Assembly: GCA_015179025.1 (NCBI GenBank)
Contig: WHUX01000611.1
Coordinates: 1 to 17,250, forward strand
Direction: 5' to 3'
Source: Terfezia claveryi
Lineage: Eukaryota; Ascomycota; Pezizomycetes; Pezizales; Pezizaceae
DNA: 17,250 bases
Shown: piece after piece, positions 1-7,987 of the stretch
How the letters are laid out: every line of letters begins with the position of its first letter
Numbering within the stretch: position 1 is the stretch's first letter
Made by a program: the position numbers and the translations under genes
Notes under the pieces: model-generated
What the model saw: the letters and a program-made list of their open reading frames with translations, nothing else
Database searches by the model: none
Told to the model about the DNA's origin: nothing

Positions 1-941
1 TTATGCGAGATCCAGGAGGGGCTGAAGGGCTTCTTGGAGGAGGAAAGACTGGAGAATGTGGTTTCAGGTATTGAGAGGAGGAACTAGATCCATGAAAATA
101 TCCAAAGGATTCTTAGGTAAAAAGGTTTCACGGAATTCCTTTTTTGTATAAGATAGGAAGCTCGGGTGAGTTTCCTTAGTTTTCTGTAGTACTGTTGGAA
201 TTCCTAAATGAACTGATCCACATCTTGCTGGTTTTTCTGGCGTGATCGGAAATTGTCCTGGAACATTTTGTTGCTTGAGTTCCTGAGCTAATTCTGAAGT
301 AGCTTTGATTAATTGAATAAATCCTTCATAATCATTACTAAATGTTTTAGCTCTTGGTTTATGCTGGTAATAGAATGCAGACATGTTCGTAATCATATTG
401 AATAATTCATTTTGATCTTTGGGTTCAGGCTGAAAGGATTGCTGAGGCTTGATTGAAGTAGGTTGCTGAACAACTACTGCTGGACGTTTTCCTTAAGTTG
501 ATGGTTTAGGAGTTTCTTCTTCCGTTTGATACTCTTCTAACTCATCATCATCCTGTTCGAGTTCTTCTTCCTCATCTGCCTTAGATGATTGTCTAGATGT
601 GGTTCTAGAACTAGGATTCTGTTTGAGAGGACTAAATTCAGGGTCATGGCCTGAAAGTCTGCTAGAGGTTCTAAGGACTGAGTATTGTTCTGACGCCATT
701 GGGGCTTGCTTAATTTCGTTTGCAAGGCTTTTACTGAGATTCTGAGACCATGTGGTTGCTAAGGAGGCTAGTACTGAATAACTAGTGCTGACAGGAATAT
801 GATGGCGTTTTTCTGGAATGACAAGGGAGAACAGTGACTGACTGATTCACAGGCCTTGTTGAGCTCGGGTTCTGGAGTAGCTGGAGTAGCTAAAGAATTA
901 TCTAGAGTGTTTAGACAAGGTTCAAGAGGAACTAGGGGTGA
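1..941 (-). pseudogene. degraded gag-like reading frame of an unrelated element
   Basis: Function not recognised. On the - strand a reading frame runs from about 846 to 64 with one internal TAA (493-495, ACT TAA GGA); the codons on both sides are in the same frame. Upstream coding-like sequence (935 to about 846) is in another frame, beginning LVPLEPCLNTLDNS. Downstream of the stop at 64-66 a proline/serine-rich stretch (PPPRSPSAPPGSRI) continues in a third frame to the window edge. The conceptual protein has a Ser/Arg-rich part, a strongly acidic run (ADEEEELEQDDDELEEY) and a Gln/Pro-rich part, then a helical region with FYYQHKPRAKTFSNDYEGF. No zinc knuckle or protease is seen. It shares no sequence with the chromovirus gag elsewhere in the window. 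A gag of another retroelement is my guess, because it abuts LTR debris; a decayed host gene is also possible. Confidence 0.4.
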
Positions 942-1136
942 TCAAGCCCTAGAAAAGAGGAGGAGAAATTTTTAAAGCTGGTTTGCAGGTAAAAAAAATG
1001 TAAGTGTGGGCCAAGTTAGTAGAGGTGTTCCTGAGATGAACACGGCTCTACCAACGTGGTTGGGCAAATAAGTACACTGTCTAGGTCCTATACAGGAGTC
1101 CCAAAGAGCGGCTGGCTGTTGGTGTATTTGGGGGGT

Positions 1137-1468
1137 GTTCGAGAGAGTTACGGAGATCTGGAGAAAGAATATTACCGGTATAGCTTGTATATTCTAATCT
1201 TGCTCGACTAGATAGTACTGAAAGAGATCCTGTCCTATCTAGAGGCCGCGGAAATAAGGTCTTTAATAGACACTAGATTTCTGAGGCTATGAGTCTAAAC
1301 GAACTCATGTAAGGACAATCATTAAGACTCATTATGATACCTAATCATAATGGATACAAGATGGCTCATTCTAGATACGTTCTGTATCATAGATGACACC
1401 AGAGAAAGTAATAGGAACAAGGCTGACAATAGAATAGAGAATAAGACATGACATCAGTTGCCGAACAA
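1137..1468 (-). repeat. candidate LTR of a second family (weak)
   Basis: The interval starts TGTTCG and ends CGAACA, a perfect 6-bp terminal inverted repeat with TG...CA ends, and lies upstream of the - strand gag-like frame, where a 5' LTR would be expected. No second copy is present for comparison, no TGG primer site follows on the - strand, and the flanking 5 bp do not match, so it is not a simple solo LTR. On the + strand a G6 run sits directly before 1137, which could equally be read as a polypurine tract before a + strand LTR. Both the boundaries and the orientation are uncertain. Confidence 0.22.
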
Positions 1469-1734
1469 GATGGGCAACTGGAACAGGAGAAAGTGGTTAG
1501 CTTGCTGACCACATGAAACATGTCAGTAATGAGTCAGTGATAAAGGAAAGAGATAACGTGCTAAAGAAAGACAACACTAATATATGAGTAATCCATATAC
1601 TAATCCAACTGAGGGAAATACCTAAACAAGTAAAATGCGTCCTAAACATTAGATAAAGAAAATCCTAAAAATAGCCAAAGAGATTCCAACGTTCAAACAA
1701 GACTTATAGTAAAGAGAAAACAAGTATTCCTTTC
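1469..1734. other. AT-rich sequence with no recognisable feature
   Basis: No open frame, structured RNA or similarity to the chromovirus LTR is visible. It abuts the broken end of the LTR fragment at 1735. On the - strand the junction reads ACTAGA then TGAAAGG, so an LTR beginning TG could start here, but no convincing matching end was found. The 942-1136 stretch further left is likewise unassigned apart from a small inverted repeat, CCAAC/GTTGG, near 1052-1064. Confidence 0.3.
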
Positions 1735-2547
1735 ATCTAGTGTCCATTAAAAATAATTTTCAACTGCACATAACTCTATGAATAGAGAACCGTGGGTCAC
1801 AAGTAGATTACCATTGGAAATGTATCAACGCACAGAAGATTATAGAATCTTAGTTTATCTCGATACCCAAATTATTCATGGAGTTATTACCAATAATAAG
1901 TAAACCTCCTCGTGGACCTATATGACCATATTAAAAGTCTTATATCTCCATGAGTTTAACTCCGATCATAAAAGGGATTGCAGAAATAGAATCAGGACGA
2001 AGAGTAGGCCTAGATAGAACCTTGAAACATTAAATTTGGAGAACTTTATGTTTAGGCCCTACCTTTAGCCTTTGTCCTGAGCGCACTCCCTTATAGTGTC
2101 ACCGGACGCACTTTGGTCTAAAATGCGCCCTCTGTCCTTCATTTTTTTAGTTATTTTTACCGAATTATTTTCCTTAAGTTCAGGGTAATAATTAGCACTT
2201 CAGGGTAACGCCAAGACTTTAGGGTAACAGCTAATAGCTGGTATATGTATGCATATAGCCAGCATATTGATCTGGGTATAACTATTGAACCATAAATCGG
2301 ATACTTATGAAACTTAAACAGTAGCTCCCTTGTGGGTCTATGGACGTTTCATAAGGGTCTTAACCACCTAGGATGATTATAAACTACTCCGAGGTTCATA
2401 CCAGTTTCATATACTTAACTCTTATACATAAATATTAGAAATGTTTGTACTATACTACTAAGAGTTTACCTAGAGTCCATATAGATTCTAGGGTCGTTCT
2501 ATAAGGGCCCAAGTACCTTTGGTAGGGCTGGATGTCACTCCGTGACA
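1735..2547 (-). repeat. truncated chromovirus LTR (third copy)
   Basis: The reverse complement matches the central element's LTR from its first base (TGTCACGGAGTGACATCC) for about 811 positions, equivalent to 5167 back to 4357. The last ~640 bp of the LTR (TATA box, R and U5) are missing: similarity stops at 1735, where unrelated DNA begins. By eye the first ~400 bp differ from the central LTRs by roughly a tenth, more than those two differ from each other. It abuts the host RNase H sequence at 2548 precisely at the LTR terminus, as an integration junction would, with no integrase, chromodomain or polypurine tract between. Confidence 0.85.
2179..2227 (-). repeat. three 10-bp U3 repeats in the third LTR
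   Basis: TTCAGGGTAA occurs at 2179-2188 and 2199-2208, with a one-base variant TTTAGGGTAA at 2218-2227. This is the reverse complement of the TTACCCTGAA array in the central element's LTRs, with the same 19-20 bp spacing. Confidence 0.6.
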
Positions 2548-3790
2548 GTCAGGATCAACCTGACGAGAAAGTGCATTTGCTTTGCTATTTTTATCACCTT
2601 GGCGGTAGATGATTCTAAAATTAAACTGGCTTAGTATTTCCGCCCATCTGGCCTGCCTTCGATTGAGTATCTTAATGGAATTAAAGTATTCAAGGTTCTT
2701 GTGATCCGTATATACAATTATCTCCTCTGAGGCACCCATAAGAAAATGTCTCCATTCCTAGAAACAATTCACAATTACGACCATCTCTTTGTCATGGACA
2801 TTGTAATTAAGTTCTGCAGGGATAAAGCGTTTTGAATAGTATGCTACTGGGTGCCAACGACCATCTGGTTCTTTTTGGGATAGAATACCAGCTTTTTCTA
2901 GATCAGACGCGTCTGTCTTAATCATTTTTGGTCGAGCTGGGTGGTAATGGCATAGTATCGGAGTGGTAGTGAACCTATATTTCAACTCATCGAAGGCCTG
3001 TTGACACTGTTGTGTCCAGTTCCAAGGAACTCCATTGTGCGTTAGTGTCTGAATCGACAAAGCCAAACTACTAAAGCCTTGAATAAACTGGTGATAGAAA
3101 TTAGCAAAACCAAGAAACCTTTGGACTTCTTTGACGTTCCGTAGAGCCTGCCAGGCGAGGATGTTCTTGACTTTCTTATGCCCCATTTGTATCTCCTTTG
3201 TACCTACTTTAAATCCCATGAATTCGACTTCTGGGACATGGAAAATACACTTGTCTATATTGACACAAAGGTTATTCTCCGTTAGTTTCTGCAGCACCCA
3301 ACGGACAAGCTCGACATGTTCTTCCTCTGTTTGGGTATGAATAAGGATATCATCAATGTATACAACTATTCCTTGGTCAATTCATTCCAATAGAATATTG
3401 TTAACATGTTGCTGGAAAACAGATGGCGCATTAGTTAGCCCAAAAGGTATAACTGTATATTCGTATAAGCCATATCTTGTATTGAATGCTATTTTCCACT
3501 CTTCTCTGGCTGCTATTCTGAGTAGGTTAAACCCGAGTTTGAGATCGAGTTTAGAGAAAACCTGTGAAGTACCAACTTGTTCCATTAGGGTAGTTATAAG
3601 TGGTAGGGGATACTTGTCTTTTTTGGTTATAGCATTGAGCCCTCTATAGTCTACGACTATTCTGAGCTTACCATTTGGCTGTTTGGCGAAGAATATAGGA
3701 GCGCCAGTACTGCTTTTGCTTGGTCTTATCTTGCTGGTTCGGAGCTACTCATCTAGGTATTCTTTAAGAAGCTCCAATTCATCAGGGGAG
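2548..3790 (-). pseudogene. pol: reverse transcriptase-RNase H of host copy (pol)
   Basis: One continuous frame on the - strand carries the RT palm and RNase H, broken by three stops: TAG at 3745-3747, TGA at 3382-3384 (the central copy has CGA) and TAG at 2758-2760 (from CAG). RT hallmarks are RGLNAITKKDKYPLPL, the first catalytic Asp in KLDLKLGF, PFGLTNAPSVFQ and YIDDILI (near 3349-3360). RNase H follows with [39 protein letters not shown] and [19 protein letters not shown]. Around TDASD the frame is intact, whereas the central copy has lost one base there, so this older copy preserves RNase H better. After VDPD the frame runs straight into LTR sequence (stop 2488-2490). In the family this enzyme copies the element RNA into DNA and removes the RNA strand; this copy is dead. 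Confidence 0.88.
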
Positions 3791-4356
3791 AGGGGGTATA
3801 GTTTTCCTAACGGGGACTCTTTCCTTCTTCTAACTCAATTGTCATGTCTTGTAGACCGTGCGTGGGAAGGGTGGATTGCAACTCCTTTCCAAAGATTTTT
3901 ACAAAATCCCTGTACTGTATTGGCAATCGATCAGCAAGTTCATAGATATTTTCAGTCCCTATTATTTTCATAACTTTGCGAATGTCTCCATTGGCGAACT
4001 TCTGATAATCCCATTCCCATATTTCAATTAATCCGACATATTGAGTCCTGCAAGTACTTCGTCAAAGTCAGCGAAATCAGTAACCTCCTCTATTTCCAAT
4101 GCTCTTTTTAGCTCAAGTCTATAAGAAGTGGTGACTCATAGCTTATCACAATTGGCTTTAATCCAATCCATCCCCAAAATGAGTGGAAGACCTAGTTCGA
4201 GGCATGCAACCTCAGTTACTAGATCAAAGGTCTTATTTTTCCAGATCTTGCATCTGGGACCTCCATTGCAGGTTCTGAACCTGCACTGTGCCAGACCTCT
4301 TGGGAATCGAGCCGTCGGCGCTCTCTAATCTCAGTCTTTTCTCCCTCTTAACCCAA
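3791..4356 (-). pseudogene. pol: protease C-terminus and PR-RT linker of host copy
   Basis: On the - strand this matches 8463-8968 of the central element, including the LILGMDWIKANC motif typical of the end of Ty3/Gypsy proteases and the linker ending near the start of RT. It retains the segment DMTIELEEGKSPR, the usual acidic motif just before RT in chromoviruses, which the central copy has lost to a 145-160 bp insert. Single-base gains and losses break the frame repeatedly, and a TAG follows KSPR because one C is missing compared with the central copy. The segment stops at 4356, the edge of the central insertion. Confidence 0.75.
4352..4356 (+). repeat. target site duplication, left copy
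   Basis: CCCAA lies immediately before the 5' LTR. The right partner is CTCAA at 13717-13721, one C/T transition apart. Five bases is the usual Ty3/Gypsy duplication. Joining the flanks at this site restores the protease sequence seen at 8451-8470 of the central element, apart from one missing base. Confidence 0.85.
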
Positions 4357-4677
4357 TGTCACGGGGTACATCCAGCCCTACCAAAGGTACTTGGGCCCTT
4401 ATAGAACGACCCTAGAATCTATATGAACTCTAGGTACACTCTTAGCAGTGTGGTGCAAACGTTTCTAATACTTATCTATAAGAGTTAAGTATATGAAACG
4501 GGTATGAACCTCGGAATAGTTTATAATCATCCTAGATGGTTAAGACCCTTATGGAACGTCCATAGACCCTTGAGGGAGCTACGGTTTAAGTTTCATAAGA
4601 ATCCGATTAACGGTTCAATAGTTATACTCAGATTAATATGCTGACTATATGCATATATATGCTAGCTATATTAGCTG

Positions 4678-4726
4678 TTACCCTGAAGTCTTGGCGTTAC
4701 CCTGAATATTGAATTATTACCCTGAA
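4678..4726 (+). promoter_or_regulatory. three TTACCCTGAA repeats in U3
   Basis: Identical 10-mers lie at 4678-4687, 4697-4706 and 4717-4726, with starts 19 and 20 bp apart, close to two helical turns. The array recurs in the 3' LTR and, with one base changed, in the third LTR. A protein-binding array (enhancer or insulator) is inference; no regulator is identified. Confidence 0.5.
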
Positions 4727-4774
4727 CTGCAGGAAAATAATTCGGTAAAAATAACTAAAAAAATGAAGGACCGA

Positions 4775-4801
4775 GGGCGCACTTTAGACCAAAGTGCGTC
4801 C
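4775..4801 (+). promoter_or_regulatory. U3 hairpin
   Basis: GGGCGCACTTT and AAAGTGCGTCC form an 11-bp stem with one G-T pair around a 5-nt loop (AGACC). The third LTR keeps the pairing except for a C to T change that still allows G-U in RNA. Function unknown. Confidence 0.45.
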
Positions 4802-5511
4802 GGTGACACTATAAGGAGTGCGCCTAGGACAGAGGCCAAAGGTAGGGCCAAAACATAAAGTTCTCCAATTTAATGTTTCAAGGTTCTATCTAGGCCTACT
4901 CTTCGTCCTGATTCCATTTCTGCAATCCCTTTTATGATCGGAGTTAAACTCATGGAGATATAAGACTTTTAATATGGTCATATAGGTCCACGAGGAGGTT
5001 TACTTATTATTGGTAATAACTCATGAATAATATGGGTATCGCGATAAACTAAGATACTATAATCTTCTATGCGTTGATACCTTTCCAATGGTAATCTACT
5101 TGTAACCCACGGTTCTCTATTCATAGAGTTATGTGCAGTTGAAAATTATTTTCAATGGACACTAGATACTATTAAGTGCATACTGCCGGAAACATAATTA
5201 GATTCGTTCGGATATTGTCGGATGGTAATTCGATAGTATCGGGATTGGTAACGTATCTGGAATTGAATTTAGTTGTCTCGGATAAGAATTCTTTAATGGG
5301 ATAAGCGAGCTATAAGCGAAGTACGTATAATTTGCAGACATGGGAATATTCTCTACGTTCGGGTTAGTAACCTATGACAACGAGTGCAGATAGCAACTGC
5401 ATTAACAAAGGTGTAGATGGCATAACACTTAGGAAGAAATTCCAAGATGACAGGTAGGCCTGCGTTTTATAAAATATTTTTATCATAAGAATATCTACGA
5501 ACACCACGGGA

Positions 5512-5519
5512 TATAAATA
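5512..5519 (+). promoter_or_regulatory. TATA box of 5' LTR
   Basis: TATAAATA is preserved identically in the 3' LTR (13417-13424) and in the host 5' LTR (16597-16604, reverse strand). It lies about 300 bp before the LTR end, a sensible place for the U3/R boundary. It is the best TATA match near that end of the LTR. Confidence 0.6.
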
Positions 5520-5595
5520 GTGCAAGTAGTTCCGGTTGAATTTATTCTACCACCAGTGAGTATTCGAAAGCAAGAGCACCTTGAGTACACGAAGC

Positions 5596-5604
5596 CTACA
5601 AAGT
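5596..5604 (+). promoter_or_regulatory. putative self-primer segment at start of R
   Basis: CTACAAAGT is the exact reverse complement of ACTTTGTAG at 5814-5822, just after the LTR. It lies 84 bp after the TATA box, within the range of fungal start sites. If transcription begins here, the RNA 5' end could fold onto the primer site, as established for Tf1 of fission yeast. The same 9-mer is present at 13501-13509 and, reversed, at 16512-16520. Confidence 0.45.
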
Positions 5605-5811
5605 TCTAAGTTTTGAGTTAACTTTACGTTTAAGCGACAGGATTTATTTTGTGTTGCGAAATAAGATCCGTCGTGAGGAACTACTGTAGGACTAAACTTT
5701 ACTGCTATAGGATTGATATTCTGTGTTGCGGAATCGATATCGTTGCAGCAGGAAATTATGGCCGTCCTAATAGTCACAAGAGCGCTATCAGTCAATAGGG
5801 CCCCCATGATA

Positions 5812-5830
5812 TTACTTTGTAGCCAGTGAT
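5812..5830 (+). promoter_or_regulatory. primer-binding site without TGG
   Basis: Directly after the LTR the sequence is TTACTTTGTAGCCAGTGAT. A tRNA-primed element would show TGG here, the complement of the tRNA CCA end; none is present. ACTTTGTAG (5814-5822) pairs with the LTR segment at 5596-5604. The host copy has the same sequence at the same 2-nt distance from its LTR. Confidence 0.55.
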
Positions 5831-5863
5831 TCTCATTATCATTTGCTATTATATACTCTAATC

Positions 5864-7951
5864 ATGTCTAGTTCCCAGACACCAAGAGGGTCTCGCTAGC
5901 CCTACCAACCCCTTACATTCCCAGATGTCACACCCTGTGCCATCACCCAAATACTACATAACCTTCTGCAATCCGAAACAGATACGGAAGATGACCTAAT
6001 AGACATGCCAATAGAAGATATTCTATCTCGAGGAGTAGAATCTTCCCACCACCCCATATACTCTCCAGATGAGTTAACAACATTCCCACCTGGCTTATTA
6101 GAGCGATTTGGACAACCTTCCCGAAGGCCTCCTCATCGAACAGCCAGCAATGCCTCATCACGAAGTCCAACCCAACCACCACCACGTCCCACACGACCGT
6201 CTCGACCAAGTTTAAGCCAAGAAGAATACGACCAATTATTGGCTCGTATTGTTCGAGACGGATCTATCGAGTTTGACCGGCAACGAGCCGAGATTGCTGA
6301 CCTTACAAGAGGTCTTAACGCTCAAGCAAGCCTCCTAAAAGAAGCTCAAGATGCTTACAGAGTTATCATGGAAGGAGCTATGGCTACATATGAAGATCTA
6401 AAGTTGTTACGACAGCAGGTCACCGAGGAAGTAGCAGCCCTAAAAGGTCAAACAGAAGGACAAGAAGATACAGTTAAATGTTTAACTGTATCTATTAGCG
6501 AGGCATTAAAAAAGCAATGGGAGGAGTTAAGCAAGAAGCTTAAGGAGGACACGGAGGCAATAGTCGATGCAGCTAAGGTAGAGTTTGATGGCATCAAAGC
6601 GGATGTTGTTAAACTCCATGAATAGACACAGAAAGCGATCAAGCAAGAGCAAGATGATCGAATTCGCAGTTGTGAGACTAATAAAGAATCGGTAGAAGAA
6701 CTCTCCCGCCGAATTCAAACTCACAAAAGGAAGCTCAAAGACCTACAAGAGCAACCTTTCACCCAACAACGTCCACCTAAACGCACACAATCTATTGATA
6801 ATGACATTGAGGATTTTATCATACATAGTACTCGGACAGGTCCAGTACCACCTCCACCTCCTCCACCATCTCCTCCTCCATAAAAGAAAACTCGAGTTCT
6901 TTCTGAAAAGAAAGAACCCCGAAACCTCCCCCTACCACCGAAGTTCGATGGAACTTCAAGCAAGCTGAAGGAATTTCTGATGAAGGTAGACCACACCTTT
7001 GAACGCATGCCGCTGACATATTCTACTCATAGCGAAAAAATCCTGTTCGTAGCGGATTTACTTACAGGAGGTGCGAGCACTTGGTACTATGCAAACCAAC
7101 ACAAGCTTACACCAGACTCCAACTCCGGATGGGTTGAATGGGACACGTTTAACGTCTTTAAACATGAATTCATAAACGCACACCAGAACCAGCATGAGAG
7201 GCGGGATGCGAAGGTCTCCCTTCAGAAGGAGTTCCAGAAGAAAGGTGAGTTGATGAAAGATTTCATCGCTCGTGTCAGGGTTCATCAGTTGGTAGCGGAA
7301 CTACCACAGGAACAGCTTTGGGAGCACCTGATTAGCGCAATTCAGCCTAAGACTCGGGCCCATATGGTCCGAGTCAGTACTGACAAGGACATTCTTAATA
7401 AGGTGCCAGCAAGTACAGAAATGTGCTTTCAGGCTATAGCTAATGCCGGGTCTCAGGTTGAGTATGAGAAGGTTAGGGAGGCCCATGCACAGAGCCAGTT
7501 CCGTCAAAAAGAACAGGCTACTGGTGCGAAAAAGGAGGTACCTGATACCCCCAAGACTACCGAGAAAAAATCCGAAAACCTCAAAGATCGGATTACTAAA
7601 CCAAAGCAGAAGGCGAAAACCAAGCCCGATGCCAAATCCAAACCCAAGTCTGATACTTCCTCCAAGAAGGAAAAAGAGCCTGGACAAGATAAAGTCACAT
7701 ATGCAATGCAACAGGCTCGGAAAAAGGATAGACAGTGCATCAAGTATGGGGACAAAACTCACATGATGGGTGACTGTACAAATGGTTGGAAACCTACGGT
7801 TGAGTCTAAGGGAAAGGGGAAAGGAAAGGAGGAAGCAAAGAAAGTGGCGACAGTGTCTGCAGGAGCGGCTGTAGTAGCGCCACTTGAGGTTCAGTTTGGT
7901 CATATTGTCAGTGAGGATGAGTTGGATTATGGGGAAAATTCGGACTGTTAG
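5864..7951 (+). pseudogene. gag: Gag polyprotein with three in-frame stops
   Basis: Gag packages the element RNA into cytoplasmic particles. The start is the ATG at 5864 (MSSSQTPRGSR), 52 bases after the LTR; the host copy has its equivalent ATG at 16252. The frame then runs 696 codons to TAG 7949-7951 with internal TAG 5897-5899 (host copy CAG), TAG 6623-6625 and TAA 6881-6883. Order of parts: a short acidic N-terminus; an Arg/Pro-rich stretch (codons ~80-115); a long charged helix of coiled-coil character (~120-310, with YEDLKLLRQQVTEEVAALKG); a proline run (VPPPPPPPSPPP, ~330-340); the capsid-type domain (~355-510); a Lys-rich linker; and one zinc knuckle near codon 625. About 350 residues before the capsid is long for this family. 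Confidence 0.88.
6884..7951 (+). CDS. gag: Gag capsid and nucleocapsid segment (longest open part)
   Basis: This is the uninterrupted 3' half of Gag after the TAA at 6881; the first ATG in frame is at 6980. The retrotransposon gag (capsid) signature starts at LPPKFDGTSSKLKEFL and continues through ILFVADLLTGGASTWYYAN, FKHEFINAH and LMKDFIARVRVHQLVAELP. A highly basic Lys/Pro/Ser linker (7550-7700) follows. The zinc knuckle reads CIKYGDKTHMMGDC: the second cysteine of the C-x2-C-x4-H-x4-C motif is tyrosine (codon 7745-7747), while the host copy has cysteine. One transition explains this and should abolish metal binding. The tail QFGHIVSEDELDYGENSDC is acidic and ends at a TAG shared by both copies. 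The - strand frames over this region are shadows. Confidence 0.85.
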   Translation, partial: KKTRVLSEKKEPRNLPLPPKFDGTSSKLKEFLMKVDHTFERMPLTYSTHSEKILFVADLLTGGASTWYYANQHKLTPDSNSGWVEWDTFNVFKHEFINAHQNQHERRDAKVSLQKEFQKKGELMKDFIARVRVHQLVAELPQEQLWEHLISAIQPKTRAHMVRVSTDKDILNKVPASTEMCFQAIANAGSQVEYEKVREAHAQSQFRQKEQATGAKKEVPDTPKTTEKKSENLKDRITKPKQKAKTKPDAKSKPKSDTSSKKEKEPGQDKVTYAMQQARKKDRQCIKYGDKTHMMGDCTNGWKPTVESKGKGKGKEEAKKVATVSAGAAVVAPLEVQFGHIVSEDELDYGENSDC

Positions 7952-7987
7952 GGATGTGGGCTATCTAGTACGTCGGGTCGGATAGTC
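7949..7987 (+). promoter_or_regulatory. gag/pol boundary: shared UAG plus stem-loop
   Basis: UAG (7949-7951) ends Gag in both copies (host: 14190-14192). Seven bases later GGCTATC (7959-7965) pairs with GATAGTC (7981-7987), 7 bp with one G-U, around a 15-nt loop; the host copy keeps the stem (14176-14182 with 14155-14161) with a 14-nt loop. In the central copy Pol continues in the same frame after the UAG. In the host copy two G residues are absent and Pol is in the +1 frame. A recoding signal is inference. Confidence 0.4.

Larger units (their letters stand above)
2548..4356 (-). mobile_element. left remnant of the - strand host chromovirus
   Basis: This is the 3' part of the older element that received the central insertion. 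Read on the - strand from 4356 it holds the end of the protease, the PR-RT linker, RT and RNase H, collinear with 8463-10413 of the central element. It ends at GATCCTGAC, immediately followed by an LTR start. The matching remainder resumes at 13717 on the other side of the central element. Confidence 0.9.
4357..5811 (+). repeat. 5' LTR of central element
   Basis: It starts TGTCACGGGG and ends CCCCCATGATA; the 3' LTR ends CCCCCGTGACA, so both end-differences are transitions. The LTR carries the U3 repeat array (4678-4726), a U3 hairpin (4775-4801), a 17-nt perfect inverted repeat TTGAAAATTATTTTCAA (5139-5155), a TATA box (5512-5519) and the presumed R/U5. At about 1.45 kb it is long for a fungal chromovirus; many fungal relatives have LTRs of a few hundred bp. 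Several differences from the 3' LTR are CpG to TpG/CpA changes located in this copy. Confidence 0.95.

Noticed and set aside
2179..2227. Telomere-like TTTAGGGTAA units
   Set aside because: Only three units, spaced 19-20 bp apart and not in tandem; they belong to the LTR U3 array, not a telomere.
3131..3973. + strand frames of 69-97 codons across 3131-3973
   Set aside because: They are shadows of the - strand RT/RNase H; the same antisense frames appear opposite the central RT at 9315-9885.
5547..5807. Antisense frame in R/U5, open in all three LTR copies (GALLTDSAL...), longer in the host LTR (16187-16486)
   Set aside because: The differences between copies are mostly amino acid-changing (A/V, V/I, R/C, Y/D) and the length varies, so there is no sign of protein-level selection.
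5812..5830. Standard tRNA primer-binding site
   Set aside because: No TGG at or near the LTR end; the sequence fits self-complementarity to the LTR better.
6721..7019. Gly-rich - strand frames (GGGDGGGGGG)
   Set aside because: Complement of the Gag proline run, not a gene.
7301..7903. 200-codon - strand frame rich in Leu, Phe and Ser
   Set aside because: It lies opposite the Lys-rich gag linker, which forces Leu/Phe/Ser in antisense; no motif, and the host copy shows the same effect at 14455-14853.
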